Shown: piece after piece, positions 1 to 8,256 of the stretch
Numbering within the stretch: the first letter of the stretch is position 1
How the letters are laid out: each line of letters starts with the position of its first letter
From: Olsenella_K sp051878835
Lineage (GTDB): Bacteria > Actinomycetota > Coriobacteriia > Coriobacteriales > Atopobiaceae
Direction of reading: 5' to 3'
Length of the DNA stretch: 25,867 nt
Assembly (NCBI GenBank): GCA_051878835.1
Contig: JBJEKW010000100.1
Span: 1-25,867 of the forward strand
Notes under the pieces: model-generated
What the model was told of the DNA's origin: nothing
The model's database searches: none
Seen by the model: the letters and a program-made list of their open reading frames with translations, nothing else
Position numbers and translations under genes: made by a program

Positions 1-2
1 CC

Positions 3-1511
3 GCCAAGCCCGTCGTCTCGCCGCACTTCAACGGCACCGAGTACGACAACCTGGCCGCCTGGATCGACTCGCTGCGCGACGGAAAGCTCTACGGCGTCCG
101 CATCCCCAAGTTCGCCTCCGACCCCACGACCGAGTGCACGAAGACCGACGCAAACCAGAAGCTTCTGGTGGCCCCCAGCACGAACGAGCTGAAGGGCACC
201 AACGACTACCTGGACATCGCCGCCTTCATGTGCCCCCGCGTCAACGGCTACGTCGACGACTCCGGCTACCCGCACGTGACCGCCATCGAGGGTGACAACC
301 GCTTCAGCGCGAACGGCCCCGCCGACGTCTATGTCCTGACGCCCAACCTGTACTGGGCCTGGACCGACCAGGACGACAGCTCCTACCTGCGCATCAGCGA
401 CACGCAGCTGGACGGCCTCGCGCCCCAGCCCGCAGCCGCGCTGCCCGACGGCACGCGTCGTCCGTTCATGCTGTACCCCGCCTACCTGGCCTCCCGCAAC
501 TCCGACGGCCAGCTGGTCACGGTCAGCGGCCGCCAGCCCGCGCGCGTCAGCTTCCGCCAGCTGGCGTCCCAGGCGCACGGCCGCGGCCAGGGCTACGCCG
601 GCAAGTCCGTCGCCGATGACTGGTACGTGAAGGTCATGTTCCTGCTGATGTTCGCCCAGAAGTCCTCGTCGAAGGTGCTCCCCGGCTGCCACGACCGCTC
701 TTTCGCCGTGCCCCAGCGCTGGCACGAGAAGGGCGTCTCGCGCGTGGTGGTCAGCGCCGACGACGCCGCGGGCCTCATGGACGGCAGCGGCATCTACCTG
801 CAGAGCGCGCCTTCGCTGTACAACCAGTACCCCGACCTCACGCCAACGTACCGCATCGCCTCTCACGAGACGCTGGGCGACGGCAGCATCGCCCTGAACC
901 TGGACACCACCGACAAGTTCGACACCGACGAGAGCCAGCTCGTGGTGGCCATGCCGTGGCTCACGGGCTCGACCGACCAGGTGCAGGGCACCTGCGGCTC
1001 CCCCATGGGCTCCGAGTACGCCGTCGAGCCCTTCAAGCTGCAGAACATCGAGCTGCAGAACGGCTGCGCCGAGCTGATGGGTGACGTGCTGGTGCGCTAC
1101 GCCCGCAACGAGGAGTACGGCACCGTGGCGCAGCCCTACGTCCTGGCCGACAGCGCGCAGGCGACGGACGGCCTGAACGACTCGTTCGTCGCGGCCGACT
1201 TCCAGCTGCCCACCTCCACTGGCGAGGAGGACGGCGAGATGGACGCGGGCTACCGCTTCACCGAGGACGTCGCCAACGCCAACGGCCTGCTTCTGGCCAC
1301 GGGCTACGGCGCCCAGAAGGACACGGGCACCGGCAGCGCCACCTGGGTCGACGAGACCTACACCGAGGGCGTGCGCGTGCTTCTGTGCGGAGGCGACGCC
1401 GCGGCCGACGACTTCGGCGGCCTGTTCAGCGCCAGCACCGACACCGGCCTCTCGTTCCAGTCCTTCCACGTGGCCACGCGCCTCTCGGCCACGGGCCGCG
1501 CGCAGGCGTAG
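3..1511 (+). CDS. Phage structural/tail-type protein, 5' end outside window
   Basis: The frame is open from the first bases of the window to the TAG at 1509-1511, so this is the last ~502 residues of a longer protein. The GTG at 168 has no good ribosome binding site and is internal. The opening residues (SLRDGKLYGVRIPKFASDPT) and the later blocks (DDWYVKVMFLLMFAQKSS, PYVLADS, TEGVRVLLCGGD) resemble a family of large structural proteins found in prophages of Firmicutes and Actinobacteria, thought to be tail or receptor-binding proteins. I recognise this from memory, not from a search. No signal peptide or membrane segment is visible in the part present. No other phage gene follows: the gene is closed by a strong terminator and next comes a chromosomal regulator, so it is either the edge of a prophage or an isolated remnant. 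Family assignment is moderate; that it is coding is sure. Confidence 0.6.
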   Translation, partial: AKPVVSPHFNGTEYDNLAAWIDSLRDGKLYGVRIPKFASDPTTECTKTDANQKLLVAPSTNELKGTNDYLDIAAFMCPRVNGYVDDSGYPHVTAIEGDNRFSANGPADVYVLTPNLYWAWTDQDDSSYLRISDTQLDGLAPQPAAALPDGTRRPFMLYPAYLASRNSDGQLVTVSGRQPARVSFRQLASQAHGRGQGYAGKSVADDWYVKVMFLLMFAQKSSSKVLPGCHDRSFAVPQRWHEKGVSRVVVSADDAAGLMDGSGIYLQSAPSLYNQYPDLTPTYRIASHETLGDGSIALNLDTTDKFDTDESQLVVAMPWLTGSTDQVQGTCGSPMGSEYAVEPFKLQNIELQNGCAELMGDVLVRYARNEEYGTVAQPYVLADSAQATDGLNDSFVAADFQLPTSTGEEDGEMDAGYRFTEDVANANGLLLATGYGAQKDTGTGSATWVDETYTEGVRVLLCGGDAAADDFGGLFSASTDTGLSFQSFHVATRLSATGRAQA

Positions 1512-1550
1512 GGCAAGAAGTTCGGCTACGCAGCAGAAACCATCCGGCTA

Positions 1551-1593
1551 AACAAGCAGCGGGCACGCGTCGTCAGTCGCGTGCCCGCTTGTT
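1551..1593. terminator. Bidirectional terminator between convergent genes
   Basis: A 16-bp stem pairs 1551-1569 (with a 3-nt AGC bulge) with 1578-1593 around the loop TCGTCAGT. The right arm ends in TTGTTTATT and the left arm begins AACAAGC, so either strand has a U-rich run after the hairpin. It lies between the TAG at 1511 and the stop codon of the minus-strand gene at 1593-1595, and serves both. Confidence 0.85.
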
Positions 1594-2771
1594 TATTGCT
1601 GCGCAGTCTGCGTCCGGAAGGTCAGGGGGCGCTCCGCACCCAGCTCCAGCTGGTCGCCGTCCTGGATGGGCAGGCACTCCCCTGCCCGGATGACATAGCG
1701 CTCGCCCGTGCCCAGTCGCACCGTGGTGCCGCGCTCCGCATAGCCCACCACCAGCCACTGGCCGTTCTCGTACGATAAGCCCAGGTGCTTCGGGGCCACA
1801 TAGCGAAACGCCGAGGCGTCCAGGCGGACGTTGACCTCGGGCGGCACCTCGCGGCCTTGCCCGACGGCACCCAGGACGTCTCCCGAGCGCACCATCAGGC
1901 AGAACGGGCCGTTCACCAGCCATGCCTTGCGGGTGGTGTCGCGCACCAGAGGATGCACGGCCACGCCCTCGTCGGGGTCCTCGTCCAGGGTGTCGACGGG
2001 CGGCTCGACCGAAGGCATCGGCGGAACGTCGTCGGTCTGCGTCGCGCCGCCTGCCGACGCGGCTCCGCCCTGCCGAGCCGCGTCGCCCGACAGCGGTGGC
2101 CTGCTCACCCGAACCGTCTTCGCCGGCCGCGCGTGCACGGCACCCTCGAGCCCGGCGACTTCCGTGACGTCGGCATCGCCCACCTGCGCAGTATTCATAT
2201 GTGCGGCAGCCGTGCGCGACTGCGGCTGCGGCTGCGGCTGCGGCTGCGGCTGCGGCTGCGAGCCAGCATCGTCCTTCTCGACGAAGCTAGCACGAACCTC
2301 GCACTGGCCCACGGGCAGCTGCTCGGAGCGCTCTATGCGCACGGTGGGCACCTGTCCGTCCAGCCACAGCTCGTGCGAGGAGGCGCGCTGCGCCAGCGAC
2401 TGCGCGATGGCCTGCTGCTTGCGCTGACGGCCGACGCCCCAGTACGCGTCCCAGTCTGCGGCGCTCACCTGCACCGTGTAGCAGTTGGGCGCCTCGACGT
2501 AGCTGGGCCATGTCCTGCGGTTGCGCTTCATCTGCCGCCAGCACGACTCCTCCACGGTGGCGGGGTCCAGCCCGACCGGCTCGTCGGACGCCGCGGACTC
2601 CAGCCTGGCGCCAAGCTTGCCTCCCAGCTTGCTGCCCAGCTTTGGGCCCACCTCGGAATCGACCTTGGAGCGAATCTTGGACCCCGCGCGGCGCGCCACC
2701 TCGCGCGCCTTCGCGCCAAAGGCCAGCACGGCCTCCTTCAGGTCCTCGTCGTCAAACTTTCCCGGCTGCAT
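1593..2771 (-). CDS. FhaA-like protein: DUF3662 domain plus degenerate FHA domain
   Basis: This 392-residue protein has the layout of actinobacterial FhaA. A Lys/Gly-rich amphipathic N-terminus (about 30-55, repeated SKxG/KLG) leads into a DUF3662-type domain (about 70-165, with the W-QMKRNRRTWPSYVEAPNCYTVQVS block). Then come a Pro-Gln repeat (171-184), a long acidic and Ala/Gly linker, and an FHA-like fold at about 300-385 ending GERYVIRAGECLPIQDGDQL. FHA domains bind phosphothreonine; the usual SxxH element reads APKH here (326-329), so phosphate binding may be weakened. FhaA proteins normally sit beside Ser/Thr kinases, rodA and pbpA, but none is adjacent here. I chose the ATG at 2771 because GAAAGAGGA precedes it; the ATG at 2792 lacks a ribosome binding site. 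A cytosolic signalling adaptor for the cell envelope is inferred from the family. Confidence 0.75.
   Translation of the reverse strand: MQPGKFDDEDLKEAVLAFGAKAREVARRAGSKIRSKVDSEVGPKLGSKLGGKLGARLESAASDEPVGLDPATVEESCWRQMKRNRRTWPSYVEAPNCYTVQVSAADWDAYWGVGRQRKQQAIAQSLAQRASSHELWLDGQVPTVRIERSEQLPVGQCEVRASFVEKDDAGSQPQPQPQPQPQPQSRTAAAHMNTAQVGDADVTEVAGLEGAVHARPAKTVRVSRPPLSGDAARQGGAASAGGATQTDDVPPMPSVEPPVDTLDEDPDEGVAVHPLVRDTTRKAWLVNGPFCLMVRSGDVLGAVGQGREVPPEVNVRLDASAFRYVAPKHLGLSYENGQWLVVGYAERGTTVRLGTGERYVIRAGECLPIQDGDQLELGAERPLTFRTQTAQQ
2220..2260 (-). repeat. Hexanucleotide microsatellite coding for Pro-Gln
   Basis: Six perfect copies of CTGCGG and a seventh partial copy run from 2220 to 2260. On the minus strand they encode the QPQP stretch of the FhaA-like protein. 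The unit is 6 nt, so gain or loss of copies keeps the frame and only changes linker length. Confidence 0.9.
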
Positions 2772-2996
2772 CGATTCCTCTTTCGCCCCCATGTCGTGTC
2801 ATCTGGACTGGCCAAGTGGCGCCAGACCCGCGGCGCCTATTCAGGCCTTGCGCCACGTCGTCTTCGCGGCGCCAACGTAGCGCCAGACTCGCCGTTCCGC
2901 ACAGCGTACCCGCCGCGGCGCCGCGCCGGCCACACCTCCGGACGGGCGGCTCATGCCGCCCTTCCGGTCAACAGCACTTCTCCCCCTATGGTACGG

Positions 2997-3006
2997 GGGC
3001 TATCCT
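2997..3006 (+). promoter_or_regulatory. Possible -10 element upstream of fumarase
   Basis: GGGCTATCCTG contains a TATCCT hexamer at 3001-3006, 89 nt before the fumarase start. The same GGCTATnnTG form occurs before the dipeptidase and the YwaF-like gene. No convincing -35 hexamer is seen. The rest of the 2772-3095 spacer holds only short GGCGCC-rich repeats and no gene. Confidence 0.4.
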
Positions 3007-3095
3007 GTGTGCAGCCGCATTCCGCAAAACGCGCGGAATCCCGCGGCCACCCGCGTGCCGCCAGCCTTGGGCACGCCCACCGGAAAGGACCGCAT

Positions 3096-4460
3096 ATGGA
3101 ATACCGCATCGAGCACGACTCCATGGGAGAGGTGCGCGTGCCCGCCGACGCCCTCTGGGGCGCCCAGACCCAGCGCTCCCACCAGAACTTCGTCATCGGC
3201 ACCGAGCGCATGCCGCGCGAGATCATCCGCGCCTTCGCCGTGCTAAAGAAGGCCGCCGCCCTGGCCAACGCCGAGCTGGGCGTCCTGGACCAGACCACCT
3301 GCAAAGTCATCGGCCAGGTGGCAGACGAGATCCTGGCCGGAAAGCTGGACGACGAGTTCCCGCTGATGGTGTGGCAGACCGGCTCGGGCACCCAGTCAAA
3401 CATGAACGTGAACGAGGTCATGGCCAACCGCGCGAACCAGATCCTGGGCCAGCGCCGCTGCCACCCCAACGACACCATCAACCGCTCGCAGAGCTCGAAC
3501 GACACCTTCCCCACGGCACTGCACATCGCAGCGGTCATGGCCATCGAGCGCGACCTCCTGCCCGCCATCGACCTTCTGGTGCGGACGTTCCGCCGGCTGG
3601 AGCAGCAGAACCAGGGCGTCGTGAAGTGCGGCCGCACGCACCTGCAGGACGCCGTGCCCATCGGCTTCTGGCAGGAGATCAGCGGCTGGCGCGGGCTTCT
3701 GGAGGCCTCGCGCGACCAGATCCGCGCCACGCTTCCGTTCCTGAGCCTTCTGGCACTGGGCGGCACGGCCGTGGGCACGGGGCTCAACGCGCCCGAGGGC
3801 TTCGACGAGGCGGCGGCGCGCCACATCAGCGAGCTGACCGGCCACGAGTTCCATACCGACCCGAACAAGTTCCACGCCCTCTCGGGCAAGGATGCCATCG
3901 CCTTCAGCCACGGCGCCATCCGCACGCTAGCGGCAAACCTCATGAAGATAGCCAACGACGTGCGCTGGCTGGCCAGCGGCCCGCGCTGCGGCCTGGGCGA
4001 GATCACCATACCCGCGAACGAGCCCGGCAGCTCCATCATGCCCGGCAAGGTGAACCCCACCCAGTGCGAGGCGGTCACCATGGTGGCCGTGCAGGTCATG
4101 GGCAACGACGCCACCATCGGCTTTGCCGCCAGCCAGGGCAACTTCGAGCTGAACGTGTTCATGCCCGTGATCGCATACGATTTCCTGCAGAGCGTGCGCC
4201 TCTTGTCCGACGTCATGCGCTCCTTCAACGAGCACTGCGCTTCGGGCATCGTTGCCAATCGCGGAAAAATGTCGCAAAATCTACACGAGTCCCTTATGCT
4301 AGTAACTTGTCTGAACCCCTACATCGGATACGAGAAGGCCGCAAAGGTCGCGCAGAAGGCGTACCAGGACAACACCGACCTGAAGCACGCCTGCGTCCAG
4401 CTGGGCTTTTTGACCGCAGAAGAGTTCGACAAAGTCTTCAAACCCGAGGAGATGGTCTAA
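3096..4460 (+). CDS. fumC: Class II fumarate hydratase
   Basis: The product is 454 residues, the normal size for the iron-independent class II enzyme that interconverts fumarate and malate in the cytosol. Landmarks are the substrate region TGSGTQSNMNVNEV (95-108), NRSQSSNDTFPT (129-140), the catalytic His182 in GRTHLQDA and the fumarate-lyase signature GSSIMPGKVNP (311-321), whose serines lie on the catalytic loop. AAAGGA precedes the ATG at 3096; the reading frame stays open far upstream but that part has no protein character. The gene is followed after 2 nt by malic enzyme, so the two are one transcript. Near 4255-4320 the codons become AT-richer than the surroundings while the protein stays family-like. 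Aspartase and argininosuccinate lyase are related, but the signature details fit fumarase. Confidence 0.95.
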   Translation: MEYRIEHDSMGEVRVPADALWGAQTQRSHQNFVIGTERMPREIIRAFAVLKKAAALANAELGVLDQTTCKVIGQVADEILAGKLDDEFPLMVWQTGSGTQSNMNVNEVMANRANQILGQRRCHPNDTINRSQSSNDTFPTALHIAAVMAIERDLLPAIDLLVRTFRRLEQQNQGVVKCGRTHLQDAVPIGFWQEISGWRGLLEASRDQIRATLPFLSLLALGGTAVGTGLNAPEGFDEAAARHISELTGHEFHTDPNKFHALSGKDAIAFSHGAIRTLAANLMKIANDVRWLASGPRCGLGEITIPANEPGSSIMPGKVNPTQCEAVTMVAVQVMGNDATIGFAASQGNFELNVFMPVIAYDFLQSVRLLSDVMRSFNEHCASGIVANRGKMSQNLHESLMLVTCLNPYIGYEKAAKVAQKAYQDNTDLKHACVQLGFLTAEEFDKVFKPEEMV

Positions 4461-4462
4461 CG

Positions 4463-5614
<1,152 letters not shown>

Positions 5615-5755
5615 CTCGCACGAACCTCACTCGCGAGGGCGCATTCGCCACACGTGCGTAACACGCGCCACTCACGAGTAGGCGCATCGCACTCGCAGGC
5701 AACGCGCTCCAGGAAGTGCGCCCCACTCGTGACGAGGCTCTCGTCGCGCACTAGC

Positions 5756-5790
5756 AAGCGCGTCTCGCATCGCCGGGACGCGCTTTTCTT
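5756..5790 (+). terminator. Terminator of the fumarase-malic enzyme operon
   Basis: A perfect 9-bp stem AAGCGCGTC (5756-5764) / GACGCGCTT (5777-5785) is followed by TTCTT. It lies about 140 nt after the malic enzyme stop; the stretch between is GC-rich and has no gene. Confidence 0.8.
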
Positions 5791-5899
5791 GTGCGCAATC
5801 AAGAGCTATATCCTAGCTGGCTAGCAGAGAAGACCACGCAATAGAAGGCTGCATAAGAGCGGTCATGGGCAAGTGGTCACACGTCACCCACGGACCGCA

Positions 5900-5964
5900 G
5901 TGTCACCAAGGCTGGGTCGGCAGCCAGGCGGGGGGGTGTCATCAAGGCTGAATCGGCGCCCAGG
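5900..5964. repeat. Imperfect 29-nt direct repeat, period 36
   Basis: GTGTCACCAAGGCTGGGTCG... at 5900-5928 recurs as GTGTCATCAAGGCTGAATCG... at 5936-5964, separated by a G-run. It stands at the edge of the hairpin array and does not share that array's unit. No function is evident. Confidence 0.6.
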
Positions 5965-6010
5965 CCGTACAGCAGCCTAATCAGACTGTCCTCACAACGG
6001 GGGCGGGAGC

Positions 6011-6582
6011 CGTGAGTGCGCAGGCGTCCAAGGGTCGTTACCCTGTCAGAGATTTACGAGGGGGTTTCTGCAGTGGTGTCAAGTGCGAGCGTAGGGACCC
6101 CCATACCTCGGCACTCTGTCGGGGATTCACGCGGGAATTTCTGCAGGGGCGGGAGGTGCGAGTGTGCCGGCACTCACGGCTCGGTACTCTGCCAGAGATT
6201 TACGCTGGGATTTCTGCAGGGGCGGGAGGTGCGAGTGTGCCGGCACCCGCATCTCGCCATCCCGTCAGTCCTTTCTGCAAGGGTGGCAGGTGCGAGTACG
6301 CGCACCTCGGGAGCCTGCAGAAGCCCATCTTGCCCGTTTCGGAAAGCCCCAGGTAGGAGGGTCGTGTGGCTTGGACGGCGCCCCAATCAGGTCGCTCTTG
6401 CTGCAGAAGTCGGAGGTATGGGTACTCACGTCTCGGTACCCTGTCGGAACTCCTGGCAAGGGTAGGATGTGCGAGTGTGCCGGCACCCACAGCTCGGCAC
6501 TCTGTCAGTATGATTCTGCAGGGGTCCGAGGTGCGGGTGAGGAGACACCCGCACCTCGGTGCCCTGTCGGAGGCTTCCACCA
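6011..6582. repeat. Array A: tandem palindromic hairpin modules in a gene-free region
   Basis: Degenerate modules of about 46-56 nt follow one another at a spacing of about 46-73 nt. Clear modules are 6068-6121, 6141-6195, 6214-6268, 6275-6320, 6401-6446, 6453-6508 and 6516-6569. Each starts near CTGCA or CTGGCA, ends near the complementary TGYCAG/CTGTCGG, and is symmetrical about a central palindrome or 6-nt loop (GTGCCGGCAC in three, GGGTACTC in one). A 37-nt stretch is identical at 6137-6173 and 6210-6246. Open frames across the array exist on both strands but have no ribosome binding sites and encode only the repeat. No gene is seen from 5615 to 6802. Confidence 0.85.
6516..6569. repeat. 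Best-paired array A module, perfect 14-bp inner stem
   Basis: CCGAGGTGCGGGTG (6526-6539) pairs perfectly with 6546-6559 around the loop AGGAGA. A second helix, GCAGGG (6518-6523) with CCCTGT (6562-6567), closes it through a 2x2 internal loop. This is the clearest example of the fold the other modules approximate. Confidence 0.85.
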
Positions 6583-6649
6583 GAATGGTAGATGCGAGCC
6601 CCCCAAATACGCAGTGCGTGTGCTGAGGTGCCCATACAGGCACAGCGAA

Positions 6650-6700
6650 AGGCACAGTTCCGTACGTTTTCGGTGAGAAAGACGTACCAAACTGTGCCTC
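6650..6700. repeat. Long inverted repeat downstream of the YdcF-like gene
   Basis: AGGCACAGTT (6650-6659) pairs with AACTGTGCCT (6690-6699), extended inwards by GTACG/CGTAC after a 2-nt mismatch, giving 15 of 17 pairs. It is about 100 nt past the stop of the minus-strand gene. No strong T-run follows on either strand, so a classical terminator is uncertain. Confidence 0.6.
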
Positions 6701-6802
6701 TCGATGCAGTGCCTCTTGATGTAGTGAATGCGGTGCATTTAGTGAACGTGCTGCGTTGAGCGCTGTCTCTGCAATGCAGCTGCTCAGACCGTGGTGCAGA
6801 GC

Positions 6803-7732
6803 CTACTCCTTCGGTCGTGCGTACGCAGCGTTGCCGTACTCGACGGGTCCACCCAGCACCTTCTCCAGCAGGCGAGCCGCAGCGTGCACCTCGCCGGGCA
6901 CGTCCACGTGCACCAGGAAGTCGCGACCGCGCGGGCCGTAGCCCTGCTCGTCGTCGGTCAGACGGCGTACCTCGGATGCCAGGTGCTCCAGGTAGGTGCG
7001 AACGGGCCACATGCCCACCGGCACGGGATCCAGGTAGTGAAGTCCCTCGGCCTGTGTGCCGGACCCTTCGCCGGGCTCCGCGCCAGTCCCCTCGTCAGCC
7101 GATTCCACGCTCCCCCAGGCAAGCTTTGCCTGGTAGTACGCGTAGTTCACGATACGCAGCCCATGGAACTCCGGCCGTTGGGCGCCTTGCCTCAGCAGCG
7201 TGGCCACCATGCGCCGCTGCATCACGGCGTCCTGGCTCAGGATGATGGAGCGCGGATGGTACCCCACCTGGTCCAGGTGGTCCAAGAGGAACTGGACGTT
7301 GTTTCCGCAGTTGGTGGAGCGGGTCTCCAGCCAGTCGGCGTGTAGCCCATGTCGCGCGTACAGGTACGCGTCCAGGATTTCCGCCTCGGACAGCTGCTCC
7401 ACGTCCTCGCCGGTCAAGTCCAGCACTCCCGGATGGTCCTTCTGGTACGAGCGCATGTAGTCGCGCAGGTTCCACGTGGCACGACCCTTGCCGCCCACGA
7501 TGGCAAAGCGGTGCGCCACGCCCGCGCGCATGGCCTCGGCCAGCGTGTCGGCAGCCTGTGCCACGCCGCCCCCGAACACCACCATGAGGTCCGCGCACTC
7601 GCTGCCCAGCACGCGAGACAGCTCGTCGGGCTCCAGCTGGGGCACGTCGCGAATGGCCAGCCACCCCTCGATGGTGTTTGCCGCCGCTGCCACCTCGGCG
7701 CCGTCTTTCCGGTCAAGTTCTTGGATGTCCAT
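6803..7732 (-). CDS. YdcF/ElyC-type DUF218 domain protein
   Basis: The 309-residue product has the core of the DUF218 (YdcF/SanA/ElyC) family: the strand and glycine loop DLMVVFGGG (48-56), a helix of the DTLAEAMRAG type, the block ETRSTNCGNNVQFLLD (136-151) matching the usual E-xSxNTxEN motif, and SIILSQDAVMQRR (162-174). There is no signal peptide or membrane segment, so it resembles cytosolic YdcF more than the membrane-anchored SanA/ElyC branch. Biochemical function of the family is poorly known; E. coli YdcF is reported to bind S-adenosylmethionine. The ATG at 7732 is chosen because AGGAGGGGG precedes it; the longer frame to 7906 adds 58 residues without protein character. A 14-nt near-palindrome GGTAGCATGTTACC at 7747-7760 lies just before the ribosome binding site and could be an operator. 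It runs in the same direction as the polymerase cassette but 183 nt after it. Confidence 0.8.
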   Translation of the reverse strand: MDIQELDRKDGAEVAAAANTIEGWLAIRDVPQLEPDELSRVLGSECADLMVVFGGGVAQAADTLAEAMRAGVAHRFAIVGGKGRATWNLRDYMRSYQKDHPGVLDLTGEDVEQLSEAEILDAYLYARHGLHADWLETRSTNCGNNVQFLLDHLDQVGYHPRSIILSQDAVMQRRMVATLLRQGAQRPEFHGLRIVNYAYYQAKLAWGSVESADEGTGAEPGEGSGTQAEGLHYLDPVPVGMWPVRTYLEHLASEVRRLTDDEQGYGPRGRDFLVHVDVPGEVHAAARLLEKVLGGPVEYGNAAYARPKE

Positions 7733-7915
7733 CCGTGCCCCCTCCTGGTAGCATGTTACCGTTCGTGTGGGTACAGCTCGTGTTGATGTTAGTTGCATGG
7801 GCGCAGTTCCTGAAGGCGCAGCTCCTGCGGGCACCGCGCGCATGGGTGCCAGAAGCGCCACCCCGGCTCGCCCTGACACAGAGCCGCGCGAAAAATCCGG
7901 ATGCAAGAAGCGAAA

Positions 7916-8245
7916 TCACGCCCCAGCGTCCCCACCTAGCGGCTCTCCGTCGAACGCGCCGTCGTCCGGAACGTCCGAGTCCGGCGCCTCGAGGTCGTTG
8001 CCGCCCACCTCTGCCTTCATGCGCTCGTCCGCCAGCCGCTCCTGCTGACGCAGCGCCTCATCGAGCCCCTTCAGCGCATTGAACGGCACGAAAATCTTCG
8101 CACGCTCGCTCATGGGCATGCGCTTGTGCCCCGCCAACTCATCCGCATCTGCCCACCGACGGCGTAGATCCTCCCCTGCCGCCGCGTCAGCCTGCTGGCG
8201 GGCATCCTCCGGAACCTCGCGCCCACCAGCGTTCTCCTTTGCCAT
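7916..8245 (-). CDS. YolD-like small protein paired with the Y-family polymerase
   Basis: This 109-residue protein carries the YolD-like signature MSERAKIFVPFNALKGLDEAL (about 45-66), matching the family pattern MSxxxRAxxFxPFxALxG. YolD-like proteins are encoded beside UmuC-type polymerases in Firmicutes and Actinobacteria and have been proposed to act in place of UmuD; that role is inferred from context in the literature. The rest is charged and probably disordered, with an acidic Asp/Glu/Gly-rich tail. The ATG at 8245 has GGGAGG upstream and lies 11 nt after the polymerase stop, so the two are co-transcribed. The longer open frame to 9139 is the antisense-register shadow of the polymerase gene. 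Confidence 0.8.
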   Translation of the reverse strand: MAKENAGGREVPEDARQQADAAAGEDLRRRWADADELAGHKRMPMSERAKIFVPFNALKGLDEALRQQERLADERMKAEVGGNDLEAPDSDVPDDGAFDGEPLGGDAGA

Positions 8246-8256
8246 GGCCAGCCTCC

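Noticed and set aside
6011..6582. CRISPR-like array
   Set aside because: The units are degenerate and self-complementary along their whole length, with irregular spacing and no unique spacers between constant repeats; no cas gene is near.
6012..7010. Several open frames of 60-194 residues on both strands across array A
   Set aside because: They translate the repeat unit in different frames, have no ribosome binding sites, and their products are only recurring Cys/Arg/His-rich repeat translations.
7733..7906. N-terminal extension of the YdcF-like protein
   Set aside because: The 58 extra residues are Ala/Pro/Arg-rich repeats, and the strong AGGAGGGGG lies before the internal ATG at 7732.
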